DNA of 64,000 bases from Scopulibacillus_A cellulosilyticus (GTDB taxonomy: Bacteria > Bacillota > Bacilli > Bacillales > Sporolactobacillaceae): contig NZ_JBHTCO010000005.1 of the NCBI RefSeq assembly GCF_042665295.1, positions 1 through 64,000 on the forward strand, in the 5' to 3' direction. Positions within the stretch are counted from its first letter, which is position 1. Each line of letters starts with the position of its first letter. The notes under the pieces were generated by a model. The model was not told the origin of the DNA, made no database searches, and worked only from the letters and a program-made list of their open reading frames with translations. The position numbers were made by a program, and so were the translations under genes. Shown here piece by piece: positions 33,945 through 42,134 of the stretch.

Positions 33945-34607
33945 CTATGAAATTTTTACAGTTTCTATTTCCGGGAGTTCCTGAAGCGCTTTAATAATTT
34001 GATTATCTTTGACGCTTCGCTTGGACTTAAGTTGAAATTCAACAGTATAGTGCGTCTCATTATCGGTTTGTCTTGCTTTTACACGGTAGGTTATAACAGA
34101 AAAGTGTTCAGTTGTTAAAGTATCAATAACTTTTGATAAAAGATCGGTCGATTTTATGTAGAGTGTTAATTTTTGAGATTTAGGAAAGGTATATTTAAAT
34201 ATACTCCTTAGCACAGCTAGACCGAGCAGAATCAAGATTGTTCCGCAAATGCCGACAACGTACATGCCGGCGCCGATAGTGAGCCCGACACCGGCTGTCG
34301 ACCAAAGTCCTGCGGCGGTCGTTAATCCGCTGACGGATTGGCGCTGCACAAGGATGGTTCCGGCTCCTAAAAAACCGATACCGCTGACGACTTGGGCAGC
34401 AATGCGGCTTGGATCCAACTCAATGGCATCATTATGAAGGACATCATTAAAGGCATATTTGGAGACGACCATTGTCAGGGCGCTTCCTAAAGCCACTAAA
34501 AAATGTGTCCTAAGGCCCGCTTCTTTAAAATGTTTTTCTCTTTCAAATCCGATAAGTGCCCCTAAAATACCTGCTGCGAAAAGCCTTGCAATTAAATCAA
34601 TTGCCAA
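33945..34607 (-). CDS. MgtC/SapB family membrane protein, paralogue 1
   Basis: 220 residues: four membrane spans in the N-terminal about 130 residues with GALIGFERE (about 16-24) and the hallmark VSGIGFLGAGTI (about 94-105), then a soluble ACT-like C-terminal domain. MgtC proteins affect the F-ATPase and magnesium or phosphate homeostasis in other bacteria. The TTG start has GGGAGAG upstream. A second paralogue lies at 45262 on the other side of the BMC locus. Confidence 0.88.
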   Translation of the reverse strand: MAIDLIARLFAAGILGALIGFEREKHFKEAGLRTHFLVALGSALTMVVSKYAFNDVLHNDAIELDPSRIAAQVVSGIGFLGAGTILVQRQSVSGLTTAAGLWSTAGVGLTIGAGMYVVGICGTILILLGLAVLRSIFKYTFPKSQKLTLYIKSTDLLSKVIDTLTTEHFSVITYRVKARQTDNETHYTVEFQLKSKRSVKDNQIIKALQELPEIETVKIS

Positions 34608-34709
34608 TTTTGCATCTCTCCCATCATGATTAAAATTTATAAGATTAACATTTTCCCTGTTTTACACATTGCGATGGGATATTGCAGAGTCTATTAAAAT
34701 ATTTAAAAA

Positions 34710-35477
34710 TTATTTGCGATCATCAATCAATTTCATCCTAATTTTACTGTTTGGATTTTCGGAATCAGGGGATATTTCAACCTCAAAGCGATCTCCCCGA
34801 AACATCATTTCGACAATGGCCATTGGTTTATTAAAGCAATAAAAAATATCTTTCTGCAGTGTTAACGGGGATCCGGGCGCAATGTCCAGTAGAAGAGAAA
34901 TTTCTTTTGGTGCTTTTATTGACTGAAAAAACTGCTTTGAATTTGTTGGATTTAATCCATATTCTTGTATTAAAACGTTGCAAATCTTTAATTTATCTAA
35001 TTTCTGTATAAATGGGCCAGGGACGAGTTTTACAGGGATTCGAAAATTCGTTACAGTTAAGCATTCTTGATCAATACCTTTAAGAATGATCAACTCATAT
35101 ATTTCCTCGTTTGGTTTTAGGTAAAGATCTTTTTCAATGTTTGAAGATGCAATCAATCTTTTACTTTGAATCAATTTTTCCCATTGATATTTTATATTTG
35201 AATGCACTTCAAAATAAGAAATAAATTGATCCTTGTTTGGACCTATTATTGAATTGACAAATGTTCCTCTCCCCCTTCCCCGTGTTAAATAGCCTTCTTG
35301 GACTAACTCCGCCATCGCTTGGCGAACGGTTGGGCGGCTGACCTTATATTCCTCGGCCAGTTTCACTTCTGAAGGGAATTGATCCCCGGGATGATACTCG
35401 CCTTTCTGAATACGGCAGAGTAAATCTTCTTTTAGCTGATAGTACAGCGGAATCTTTGAATGAAATAACAAACCCAT
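34710..35477 (-). CDS. GntR-family regulator with UTRA domain (HutC/PhnF type)
   Basis: 255 residues. The N-terminal winged helix (about 8-75) has SEVKLAEEYKVSRPTVRQAM and the wing LTRGRGRGTFV; the C-terminal UTRA ligand domain spans about 95-245. The HutC/PhnF subfamily includes regulators of phosphonate genes. It is divergent from the BMC operon and shares its 200-base intergenic region, so it is the obvious candidate regulator, sensing perhaps 2-aminoethylphosphonate or an intermediate. Its start at 35477 is supported by GATATGAGATG upstream, a weak site. Confidence 0.85.
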   Translation of the reverse strand: MGLLFHSKIPLYYQLKEDLLCRIQKGEYHPGDQFPSEVKLAEEYKVSRPTVRQAMAELVQEGYLTRGRGRGTFVNSIIGPNKDQFISYFEVHSNIKYQWEKLIQSKRLIASSNIEKDLYLKPNEEIYELIILKGIDQECLTVTNFRIPVKLVPGPFIQKLDKLKICNVLIQEYGLNPTNSKQFFQSIKAPKEISLLLDIAPGSPLTLQKDIFYCFNKPMAIVEMMFRGDRFEVEISPDSENPNSKIRMKLIDDRK

Positions 35478-35514
35478 CTCATATCACCAAACTTATAGAT
35501 TAGTCTATTTGCTT

Positions 35515-35617
35515 AAAAACCAATGTATTTCAAGTTCTTGTATTTATTATACAATTAAATTCAATCAAAAACAAATAAAAAAAGGATATTGACATTGGTT
35601 TTTATTTGGGTTATGAT
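35515..35617 (+). promoter_or_regulatory. BMC operon promoter with inverted repeats (GntR operator candidates)
   Basis: TTGACA (35589-35594) and TATGAT (35612-35617) with 17 bp spacing form a near-consensus sigmaA promoter. A 12-bp repeat, AAAAACCAATGT at 35515-35526, recurs inverted as ACATTGGTTTTT at 35592-35603, overlapping the -35 element. Between them is a 17-bp palindrome, TTGTAT-TTATT-ATACAA (35538-35554). These are plausible binding sites of the divergent GntR protein; which one it uses is unknown. Confidence 0.6.
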
Positions 35618-35677
35618 TTTTTCGAAAAATCAAATATAAAAATGAGTGTCAATTAAGATTCACGGGAGGGGAAATAC

Positions 35678-36865
35678 ATGAAGGTTTTTTGTCTTGGGGG
35701 AGCAGGAAAGATTTGTAGAGAGGCAATTTTGGACCTTGTTGAACATTCGGAGTTTGAACGGATAACTGTCGGGGATTTTAACGAAGATGAAGGAAAAAAG
35801 GTTGTTGAATGGTTGAATGACCCCAGGGTTGATTTTCAAAAGGTTGATGTTAGAAACCATCAAGCGACGGTCGAACAAATGAAAGGTTACGATATCGTTA
35901 TGGATGGGACTACAATTACTTTGAATGGTTTATCAACAGCTTGTATCGCTGAAGCAGGCTGCCATGGTATTAATTTAAATGGTTTCGGAGAAGAGAATGC
36001 GTCGGATAAGGTATTTAAAGAAAATAACAAAACATGTCTCCCGGGATTCGGAATGACCCCCGGTGTAACACAAATGATGGCGATGCATGCCGCTAATCAG
36101 TTAGACACCGTTGAAATTGTAAGAGTCAGTCACGGTTCATATCGTCCGATTGCCTTTTCTAAATCAATTACAGAAACAACTACATATGAATACGACCCCG
36201 ATTTAGAAAGCCGTGTTGTATACGAAAATGGCGAGTTTATCCAAGTGCCGCCATTTGCCCGTCCAAGAGAAATTGAATTACCTGAACCTTATGGTAAAGG
36301 TGTGCAATATATCATCCCCCATTCAGAAACGAAAACATTAGCAAAGGCTCTAGCTGATAAGGGAATTAAACTTATTGAGGTAAGAGGCACTTGGCCTGAG
36401 AAAAATATGCAATTAGTTAAAGCCTTATATGAATATGGAATGATTCGTAACGAGAAGATTAAAATAGGCGGGACAGAAACAGGGATTCTTGATTGCATCA
36501 GCGAGTATCTTTATAACTCGAAAGAAGGGCAAGAGACTGAACTCTACGGATACGCATTACACATAGAGGCCATTGGAACAAAAAATGGCAAAAAAGTACA
36601 ACATATTTTAACACATACTCACCCTGCCTCTGACGGATCTGTAAAAGGCTGGGAAAAGCTAAGGGCATATACACGCAATGTCGGTATACCGTTGTCGATT
36701 GGTACACAGCTCATAGCCCGAGGCGAAGTCAAAAAAACAGGTGTCATTATACCGGAAGAGGCATTCAACCCGTCTGTTGTCTTTAAAGAGTTGGAAAAGC
36801 GAAATATTTATATTCATGAAAAGATTAATGTACTTAACGATGAAAATGCCTCAGTAAATGTGTAA
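35678..36865 (+). CDS. Saccharopine dehydrogenase-like NAD(P)-dependent oxidoreductase
   Basis: 395 residues. An N-terminal Rossmann domain opens with FCLGGAGKICREAILDL (about 4-20, GxGxxG variant GGAGKI) and continues through DFNEDEGKKVV; the C-terminal half has the saccharopine dehydrogenase-type fold with GGTETGILD and THTHPASDG. The family includes lysine and related amino acid dehydrogenases acting on C-N bonds. It is the first gene of the BMC operon. The substrate is unknown; options are deamination of alanine formed by PhnW or NADH recycling. No encapsulation peptide is evident. Start ATG follows GGGAGGGG. Confidence 0.75.
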   Translation: MKVFCLGGAGKICREAILDLVEHSEFERITVGDFNEDEGKKVVEWLNDPRVDFQKVDVRNHQATVEQMKGYDIVMDGTTITLNGLSTACIAEAGCHGINLNGFGEENASDKVFKENNKTCLPGFGMTPGVTQMMAMHAANQLDTVEIVRVSHGSYRPIAFSKSITETTTYEYDPDLESRVVYENGEFIQVPPFARPREIELPEPYGKGVQYIIPHSETKTLAKALADKGIKLIEVRGTWPEKNMQLVKALYEYGMIRNEKIKIGGTETGILDCISEYLYNSKEGQETELYGYALHIEAIGTKNGKKVQHILTHTHPASDGSVKGWEKLRAYTRNVGIPLSIGTQLIARGEVKKTGVIIPEEAFNPSVVFKELEKRNIYIHEKINVLNDENASVNV

Positions 36866-36985
36866 TTTTTTTAATCACATCATCCGGTGAATTTATAAGA
36901 TTAACGTATAGCAAAAATTGAAACTGCCAATGAAAATAGCTTAAACATGGCAAGTTATGAAAGTATGAAAAGAGGAGGTAAGCCA

Positions 36986-37807
36986 ATGAACGAACAATCT
37001 CCTAAATATGTAAAAGCCATATTTATGGATTGGGCTGGGACCATGATAGATTATGGATGCTTTTCCCCAGTAGATGTTTTCATTGAAGTTTTTAGAAAAA
37101 AAGGCATCGAGGTCACTTTAGAAGAAGCGCGTAAACCGATGGGGCTCATGAAATGGGATCATATCCAAGTGATGTGCCAGATGGACCGGATCGCAAATCT
37201 TTGGAAAGAGAAGTATGGTAAATTTCCGGATGATAAAGATGTTGATGATCTTTACGCTGATTTTGAGCCAATGCTTATGTCAATATTGCCAAAATATAGT
37301 ACACCGGTTCCCGGAGCGGTAGAATTAGTTGAACGATTAAAGAAAATGGGTCTCAAAATTGGTTCAACAACAGGATTTACTTTAGAAATGATGGATATTG
37401 TCGCACCTGAGGCTAAAAAGCACGGCTATGTTCCTGACTCAATTGTTACCTCAAGCGAAATGCCGGCAGGGCGGCCGTATCCTTGGATGATCTATCAAAA
37501 CGCTATCAATTTAGGGATATGTCCATTAAGCCATACGATCAAAGTAGGAGATTCAATCAGTGATATAAAAGAAGGACGCAACGCAGGCGCCTGGACTGTC
37601 GGAGTTATAAAAGGCAGTAATGAACTAGGGATGACCGAGCAGGAGGTAAACCAATGTGATCCTGACATTCTGGCTGACAAAATGGAAGCTGTTGAGAAAA
37701 GGTTTAAGGAAGCCGGGGCAGATTATGTCATTGAAAGTATTGGTAAATTAGATGAAATTATTCCGAAAGTTGACCTGCGGATCTCGCAATTAGAAGGTGC
37801 CGTTTAA
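36986..37807 (+). CDS. phnX: Phosphonoacetaldehyde hydrolase (phosphonatase)
   Basis: 273 residues of the HAD superfamily, close throughout to B. cereus PhnX. The nucleophile is Asp15 in FMDWAGT, and the Schiff-base lysine is Lys56 in EARKPMGLMKWDH, the cap-domain residue that distinguishes phosphonatases from other HAD enzymes. GSTTGFT and VGDSISDIKEG are the later HAD motifs. It cleaves the C-P bond of phosphonoacetaldehyde to acetaldehyde and phosphate. ATG 36986 (AGAGGAGGTAAGCC) is chosen over 36947. It is inside the BMC operon, so acetaldehyde is probably the encapsulated aldehyde. Confidence 0.95.
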   Translation: MNEQSPKYVKAIFMDWAGTMIDYGCFSPVDVFIEVFRKKGIEVTLEEARKPMGLMKWDHIQVMCQMDRIANLWKEKYGKFPDDKDVDDLYADFEPMLMSILPKYSTPVPGAVELVERLKKMGLKIGSTTGFTLEMMDIVAPEAKKHGYVPDSIVTSSEMPAGRPYPWMIYQNAINLGICPLSHTIKVGDSISDIKEGRNAGAWTVGVIKGSNELGMTEQEVNQCDPDILADKMEAVEKRFKEAGADYVIESIGKLDEIIPKVDLRISQLEGAV

Positions 37808-37901
37808 GGGACTAATAGGTGATTTTTAGATTAAGAGTATGACGGACTCATTTTATATGATACCCAGTTGGTTTTCAGTGAAGGGAGGGTGAAAACCTTT
37901 G

Positions 37902-38408
37902 ATGGAACAAAGTTTTTCTTTAGGAATGATTGAAACTCTCGGTTTTCCCGGCCTTGTGGCAGCGGCAGATGCGGCAGCCAAAGCAGCCGATGTAATATTA
38001 ACGTATCAGAAAGCGGATTCTGGCATCGTCACAATCTACATCTTAGGAGATGTGGCTTCGGTACAGGCAGCGGTTGCCGTCGGGGAAGAGGAGGCAAAGA
38101 GAATAGGGCAGTTGCGTTACTCCCACGTTATTGCTCGTCCCGATGAAAGCGTAACACAAATGATTAACCAGGTTATGGACGGAAATACGGCAAATAAGAC
38201 AAGTCAAAAAAAGCAAGCGGATAAACAGGAAAACGAAGGAGAAAAGCAAACAGAGTTGGTAAAAAAATCAGTTTCCGAGTTAAGAAAATTGGCTCATTCA
38301 AATGCTGACTTCCCGCTTACTTCCCAAGAAATAAATACAGCCAGAAAAGAAGATTTGATTAAGCATTTGTCTGAGTGTGAACAGGAGAAAGGCGGCGATA
38401 AATTGTGA
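37902..38408 (+). CDS. BMC-H microcompartment shell protein with C-terminal extension
   Basis: 168 residues: a BMC-H domain (about 6-90; LGMIETLGFPGLVAAADAAAKAADV, then pore-loop region) followed by a charged linker and a C-terminal segment VSELRKLAHSN...ARKEDLIKHL that resembles a Rho-N/SAP-like helical module. BMC-H proteins form hexagonal tiles of microcompartment shells; extended BMC-H proteins such as PduK and EutK also carry C-terminal additions. The role of this extension is unknown. ATG 37902 follows AAGGGAGGGTG. It overlaps the aldehyde dehydrogenase gene by four bases. Confidence 0.9.
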   Translation: MEQSFSLGMIETLGFPGLVAAADAAAKAADVILTYQKADSGIVTIYILGDVASVQAAVAVGEEEAKRIGQLRYSHVIARPDESVTQMINQVMDGNTANKTSQKKQADKQENEGEKQTELVKKSVSELRKLAHSNADFPLTSQEINTARKEDLIKHLSECEQEKGGDKL

Positions 38409-39874
38409 TTCAGGATATTGATCTTTCATCTGTGCAGGAAGTACGACAGTGTCTGGAGGAAGCAAGATCAGCGCAAAAACAAATTGAAAAAATGGACCAG
38501 GAACAAGTGGATAGGATCGTTCGCGGTATGGCCGAAGCAGCCAAAAAAGATGCTCGGCATTTGGCAGCAATGGCGGTTGAAGAAACCGGGTTTGGCAAAG
38601 CTGATGATAAAGTAACTAAAAATCTTTTCGCGGCCAATGATATTTACGAATCGATTAAAGATATGAAAACGATTGGTTTGATACAGAGAGACGATCAAGA
38701 TCAACTTTGGGAAATCGCACAGCCTGTTGGTGTGATTGCCGGGATTGTTCCGTCTACAAATCCTACGTCTACAACAATTTTTAAATCATTGATTGCAGTT
38801 AAAGCGGGTAATGCGATTGTCTTCAATCCGCATCCGTCCGCCGCAAAATGTACTTATGAAACAGCCAAATTATTACAAACTGCTGCAGAACAAGCCGGGG
38901 CACCTAAGGGGTTAATTGGCTGTGTGTCGGAGCCGACTCTCGATTCCGCCCATGAATTAATGACACATAAAATCACTAATCTTATACTTGCCACCGGCGG
39001 TTCCGGGATGGTTAAAGCTGCTTACAGCTCCGGAAAACCGGCATATGGCGTCGGACCTGGCAATGTACCTGTATACATTCATAAAAGCGCCGACTCTCAA
39101 GCCGCGGTTAGACGAATTATCCAAAGCAAGACGTTTGACAACGGGACCATTTGTTCATCTGAACAAGCGATTATTGTAGAGAAAGAGATTAAAAGAAAGG
39201 TAGTTTCAGAATTAAAGCGGCAAGGTGCTTATTTTTTAGACGATCACGAAAAGCAAAGAGTGGCTGCAGTTATATTGGATAACGGTGCATTAAATTCTAA
39301 AATAGTCGGCAAATCACCTCAAACTATTGCAGAAATCGCGGGAATTATTGTGCCGTCCGATGCCAGGGTGCTTATTGCTGAAGAGGAGAAAGTCGGTACG
39401 GATTTTCCGTTCTCGGTAGAAAAGCTGTCTCCGATTCTTGCTTTATATACCGTCCGTGATTGGCAGGAAGGAAGTGAGCGTTGTACAGAACTGCTTGATT
39501 TAGGAGGGCTGGGTCATACGCTCGGCATTCACTGCGAAGACAAGCAAGTTATAGAAAACTTTTGTTTAGATAAAAAAGTTTCGCGTATTGTTGTTAACTC
39601 AGGAACAACATTCGGCGGTATTGGTGCCACAACAAGTATTCAACCATCCTTGACATTGGGGTGCGGATCTTCCGGAAATAACATCACATCTGACAATATC
39701 GGACCGCAGCACTTAATGAATAAGAAGCGGTTAGCTTTTGGTATCAAAGAGATGAATACTGGTGAATCGACGGAATCATTAAATCAGCAATCAAACAGGG
39801 TGGAAAACCGAACGATTAGCAGGGAAGAAGTCTTTGATATTGTAAAAAGTGTCTTACAAGAATTAAAAATTTAA
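38405..39874 (+). CDS. CoA-acylating aldehyde dehydrogenase (PduP/EutE/AdhE-type), BMC-targeted
   Basis: 489 residues of the acylating aldehyde dehydrogenase family. The catalytic cysteine is Cys250 in FDNGTICSSEQAI, a context nearer to AdhE than to PduP. The last about 17 residues, REEVFDIVKSVLQELKI, form an amphipathic helix after a polar linker, the form of a BMC encapsulation peptide, here at the C-terminus. It turns acetaldehyde, CoA and NAD+ into acetyl-CoA and NADH. Its GTG start overlaps the upstream BMC-H stop codon. Confidence 0.93.
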   Translation: MIQDIDLSSVQEVRQCLEEARSAQKQIEKMDQEQVDRIVRGMAEAAKKDARHLAAMAVEETGFGKADDKVTKNLFAANDIYESIKDMKTIGLIQRDDQDQLWEIAQPVGVIAGIVPSTNPTSTTIFKSLIAVKAGNAIVFNPHPSAAKCTYETAKLLQTAAEQAGAPKGLIGCVSEPTLDSAHELMTHKITNLILATGGSGMVKAAYSSGKPAYGVGPGNVPVYIHKSADSQAAVRRIIQSKTFDNGTICSSEQAIIVEKEIKRKVVSELKRQGAYFLDDHEKQRVAAVILDNGALNSKIVGKSPQTIAEIAGIIVPSDARVLIAEEEKVGTDFPFSVEKLSPILALYTVRDWQEGSERCTELLDLGGLGHTLGIHCEDKQVIENFCLDKKVSRIVVNSGTTFGGIGATTSIQPSLTLGCGSSGNNITSDNIGPQHLMNKKRLAFGIKEMNTGESTESLNQQSNRVENRTISREEVFDIVKSVLQELKI

Positions 39875-39898
39875 ACAATCTTTGAGGAGGTATAAATA

Positions 39899-40186
39899 AT
39901 GTCTGGAGAAATGGGAGCTTTAGGTATGGTAGAAACAAAAGGATTGGTAGGGGCAGTTGAGGCAGCAGATGCCATGGCGAAAGCGGCAAATGTGAAACTT
40001 ATTGGTAAGGTTCATGTCGGCGGCGGATTAGTGACAGTTATGGTACGCGGCGATGTCGGGGCGGTAAAAGCATCGACAGACGCTGGGGCTGCGGCCGCTG
40101 AAAATGTAGGCGAATTAATTTCTGTACACGTTATTCCCCGTCCTCATTCTGACATTGAACTTATTCTTCCGAAGCTGGAAGGTTAA
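39899..40186 (+). CDS. BMC-H microcompartment shell protein (PduA/EutM type)
   Basis: 95 residues, a minimal BMC domain: ALGMVETKGLVGAVEAADAMAK at the start, KVHVGGGLVTVMVRGDVGAV in the middle, and HVIPRPHSDIE near the end. The central pore region corresponds to GGGLV; a Gly-rich pore is usual for small polar metabolites. It is the principal hexameric shell protein candidate. It follows the aldehyde dehydrogenase by 24 bases with TTGAGGAGG. Confidence 0.95.
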   Translation: MSGEMGALGMVETKGLVGAVEAADAMAKAANVKLIGKVHVGGGLVTVMVRGDVGAVKASTDAGAAAAENVGELISVHVIPRPHSDIELILPKLEG

Positions 40187-40197
40187 TCGTGTAGCTT

Positions 40198-40983
40198 ATG
40201 GCCTTAATTACTGAATTTCAACTAAGGGCCATGGTTAAAAAAGGGATACCGAATCCATATCCCGTTTATGAGGGCGATAAACTAACACCGGCTGCGGCAG
40301 ATTTTTTAAAAGAGAGACGGATTAAATTAAAAGCCTTTAATAGTAACCAAGATTTAGAGAGGCAACATCAAATGACAGGGGATTTATCCATCCCTGTCGG
40401 TGTATCAAACCGGCATGTTCACTTATCCCTTGAAGATCTGGAAAAGTTGTTTGGTGCCGATTATAGGATGATGCCTCTACGGCAGTTATCCCAGCCAGGG
40501 CAGTACGCGGCCAAAGAACAAGTGACTTTGCTCGGCCCCAAAGGACTTATCAAAAATGTAAGAATCCTTGGTCCGTCACGAGGGGCCACGCAAGTTGAAA
40601 TTTCAAAAACAGACGGGTTTCAATTAGGGATTCATCCGCCGGTAAAATTATCCGGTTCAATTGAAAATACGCCCGGGTTGACACTGATTGGCCCGAAAGG
40701 CTGTATAGTTCTGGAAAAAGGGGTTATTATCGCTAAATGTCATGTACACATGTCCCCAAATGAAGCTAAGAAATTCGATGTGAATGATGGGGATAGCTTG
40801 ATGCTGCAAACATTGGGGGAACGTTCAATCATTTTTTCTGAAGTAATTGTTAGGATTAGTCAAGATTATAGGCTGGATTTTCACATTGATCTTGATGAGG
40901 CGAATGCCTCAAGCTTAAAAACAGGTGACAATGTAACAATGATTGGGAAAAATGGAAAACTCCTTTCCCGGAATGGGAGGTGA
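40198..40983 (+). CDS. pduL: Phosphate propanoyl/acetyltransferase PduL
   Basis: 261 residues. Two PduL beta-barrel domains carry the zinc-binding histidines in VSNRHVHLS (about 69-77) and AKCHVHMSP (about 179-187). An N-terminal extension (about 1-50; TEFQLRAMVKKG and LTPAAADFLKERRI) is of the kind linked to shell targeting. It converts acyl-CoA and phosphate to acyl phosphate and CoA, recycling CoA inside the compartment. The start lies ten bases after the BMC-H gene with only a weak ribosome binding site; the stop overlaps the next gene's ribosome binding site. Confidence 0.93.
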   Translation: MALITEFQLRAMVKKGIPNPYPVYEGDKLTPAAADFLKERRIKLKAFNSNQDLERQHQMTGDLSIPVGVSNRHVHLSLEDLEKLFGADYRMMPLRQLSQPGQYAAKEQVTLLGPKGLIKNVRILGPSRGATQVEISKTDGFQLGIHPPVKLSGSIENTPGLTLIGPKGCIVLEKGVIIAKCHVHMSPNEAKKFDVNDGDSLMLQTLGERSIIFSEVIVRISQDYRLDFHIDLDEANASSLKTGDNVTMIGKNGKLLSRNGR

Positions 40984-40988
40984 GGCGT

Positions 40989-41801
40989 TTGGATATTAGA
41001 GAAATGGTAGAATCGGTTGCACGGGAAGTTATTCAATCGTTAAAAGCGGAAAAGGAAAAACAAAACCGGCCAAAAGTTCTTTTTATCTTTTGCGACAGTA
41101 CGGCCCATGAATCGTTTACCGACCAATTTATTAAGTTAAAAAACAATCATATTTGCCATGATGTCTTGTTTTTAGATGGGGAAACGTCATCTTGGCTTGG
41201 TGTTCAGCGTATAGAGTGCGGAGGTGCCGGTAAAGTCATCGCGACTGATGAAAATGCGCCAGCTCCAATTGAATTACCGAAAGAATATGACGGGATTGTT
41301 ATTCCCGAAATTGATTTGGACAATGCCGCCCGTGTTGTTTCAGGATTAAAGGGAACGATAAAGTCGGAAATTATCTTCTCTGCACTTGTTTTACAAAAAT
41401 TTGTGCTGATAGGGGAAGACAGCCCGGGAATCAAACGGTCTGACCGGCGCTGCTTGAAGAAATTATCTCTTCCAGCCTATTATCAAAACAAATTTAAACG
41501 ATATGTAAAAGAAATGAAGGAATTAAGCATTACGTTTAAACCGCAAGATTTATTAGCGGACAGCATTATTGATCGTTTAAAGGAAAAGAGCAAGGTAAGA
41601 TTAGCAAATGCTTCAATGAAATCAAAAAATACCCCTTCTTCGGTGTTCCAGGGAAAATTGCTCACAGCTGATTGGGTTTTGTCACATTCAGATTTCCCTG
41701 ATCAAGAACTCCTCGTTCGGAAGGGAACGATTATTTCACCGTTAGCTAAGGATTTATTAAAAGAAAAAAAATTAACCGTTCAATACATGAATAATGGGTG
41801 A
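40989..41801 (+). CDS. Flavoprotein-like BMC-associated protein with encapsulation-type N-terminus
   Basis: About 270 residues. Residues 1-19 (MDIREMVESVAREVIQSLK) form an amphipathic helix like BMC encapsulation peptides. A Rossmann-type domain follows (KVLFIFCDS; EYDGIVIPEID), resembling flavoprotein/phosphopantothenoylcysteine decarboxylase-type domains seen in other BMC loci. The C-terminus (GTIISPLAKDLLKEKKLTV) resembles the N-terminal module of PduL and EutT. The function is not established. TTG 40989 is chosen because GGGAGGTG lies six bases upstream; GTG 40980 lies within that site. Confidence 0.65.
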   Translation: MDIREMVESVAREVIQSLKAEKEKQNRPKVLFIFCDSTAHESFTDQFIKLKNNHICHDVLFLDGETSSWLGVQRIECGGAGKVIATDENAPAPIELPKEYDGIVIPEIDLDNAARVVSGLKGTIKSEIIFSALVLQKFVLIGEDSPGIKRSDRRCLKKLSLPAYYQNKFKRYVKEMKELSITFKPQDLLADSIIDRLKEKSKVRLANASMKSKNTPSSVFQGKLLTADWVLSHSDFPDQELLVRKGTIISPLAKDLLKEKKLTVQYMNNG

Positions 41802-41806
41802 CGGCT

Positions 41807-42079
41807 ATGTTAATGGGAAAAGTTGTCGGCAGTGTTTGGGCAACGCAAAAAGAGGCAGGAATGGAAAACTTAAAACTTCTCATTGTTAAGCCGCTGGATT
41901 TTGAAGAAACGGAAGCCGGGAAAATGTTGATTGCTGCTGACCGGATTGGTGCAGGGGTCGGCGAACGCGTCATTGTGACACAAGGTACTCCCGCACACAT
42001 TTTATCTGGTGAAAAAAGAGCACCGATTGATGCCGCTGTCGTTGGTATAGTAGATTCATCCCGGTGCAACCGTCCGTAA
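41807..42079 (+). CDS. BMC-P pentameric vertex protein (EutN/CcmL family)
   Basis: About 90 residues: MGKVVGSVWATQKEAGMENLKLL at the start, IVKPLD, and AADRIGAGVGERVIVTQG near 45-60, all signatures of EutN/CcmL pentamers that cap microcompartment vertices. ATG 41807 follows GGGTGA weakly; GTG 41798 overlaps the upstream gene. The last about six residues (SRCNRP) are encoded by the start of the repeat at 42060, replacing the usual family C-terminus. Confidence 0.93.
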   Translation: MLMGKVVGSVWATQKEAGMENLKLLIVKPLDFEETEAGKMLIAADRIGAGVGERVIVTQGTPAHILSGEKRAPIDAAVVGIVDSSRCNRP

Positions 42080-42134
42080 GACTACCGCCTCAAAACTTGA
42101 GTTTAAGCGCTGAAGTTTAGGCAGTAGTTAACGG

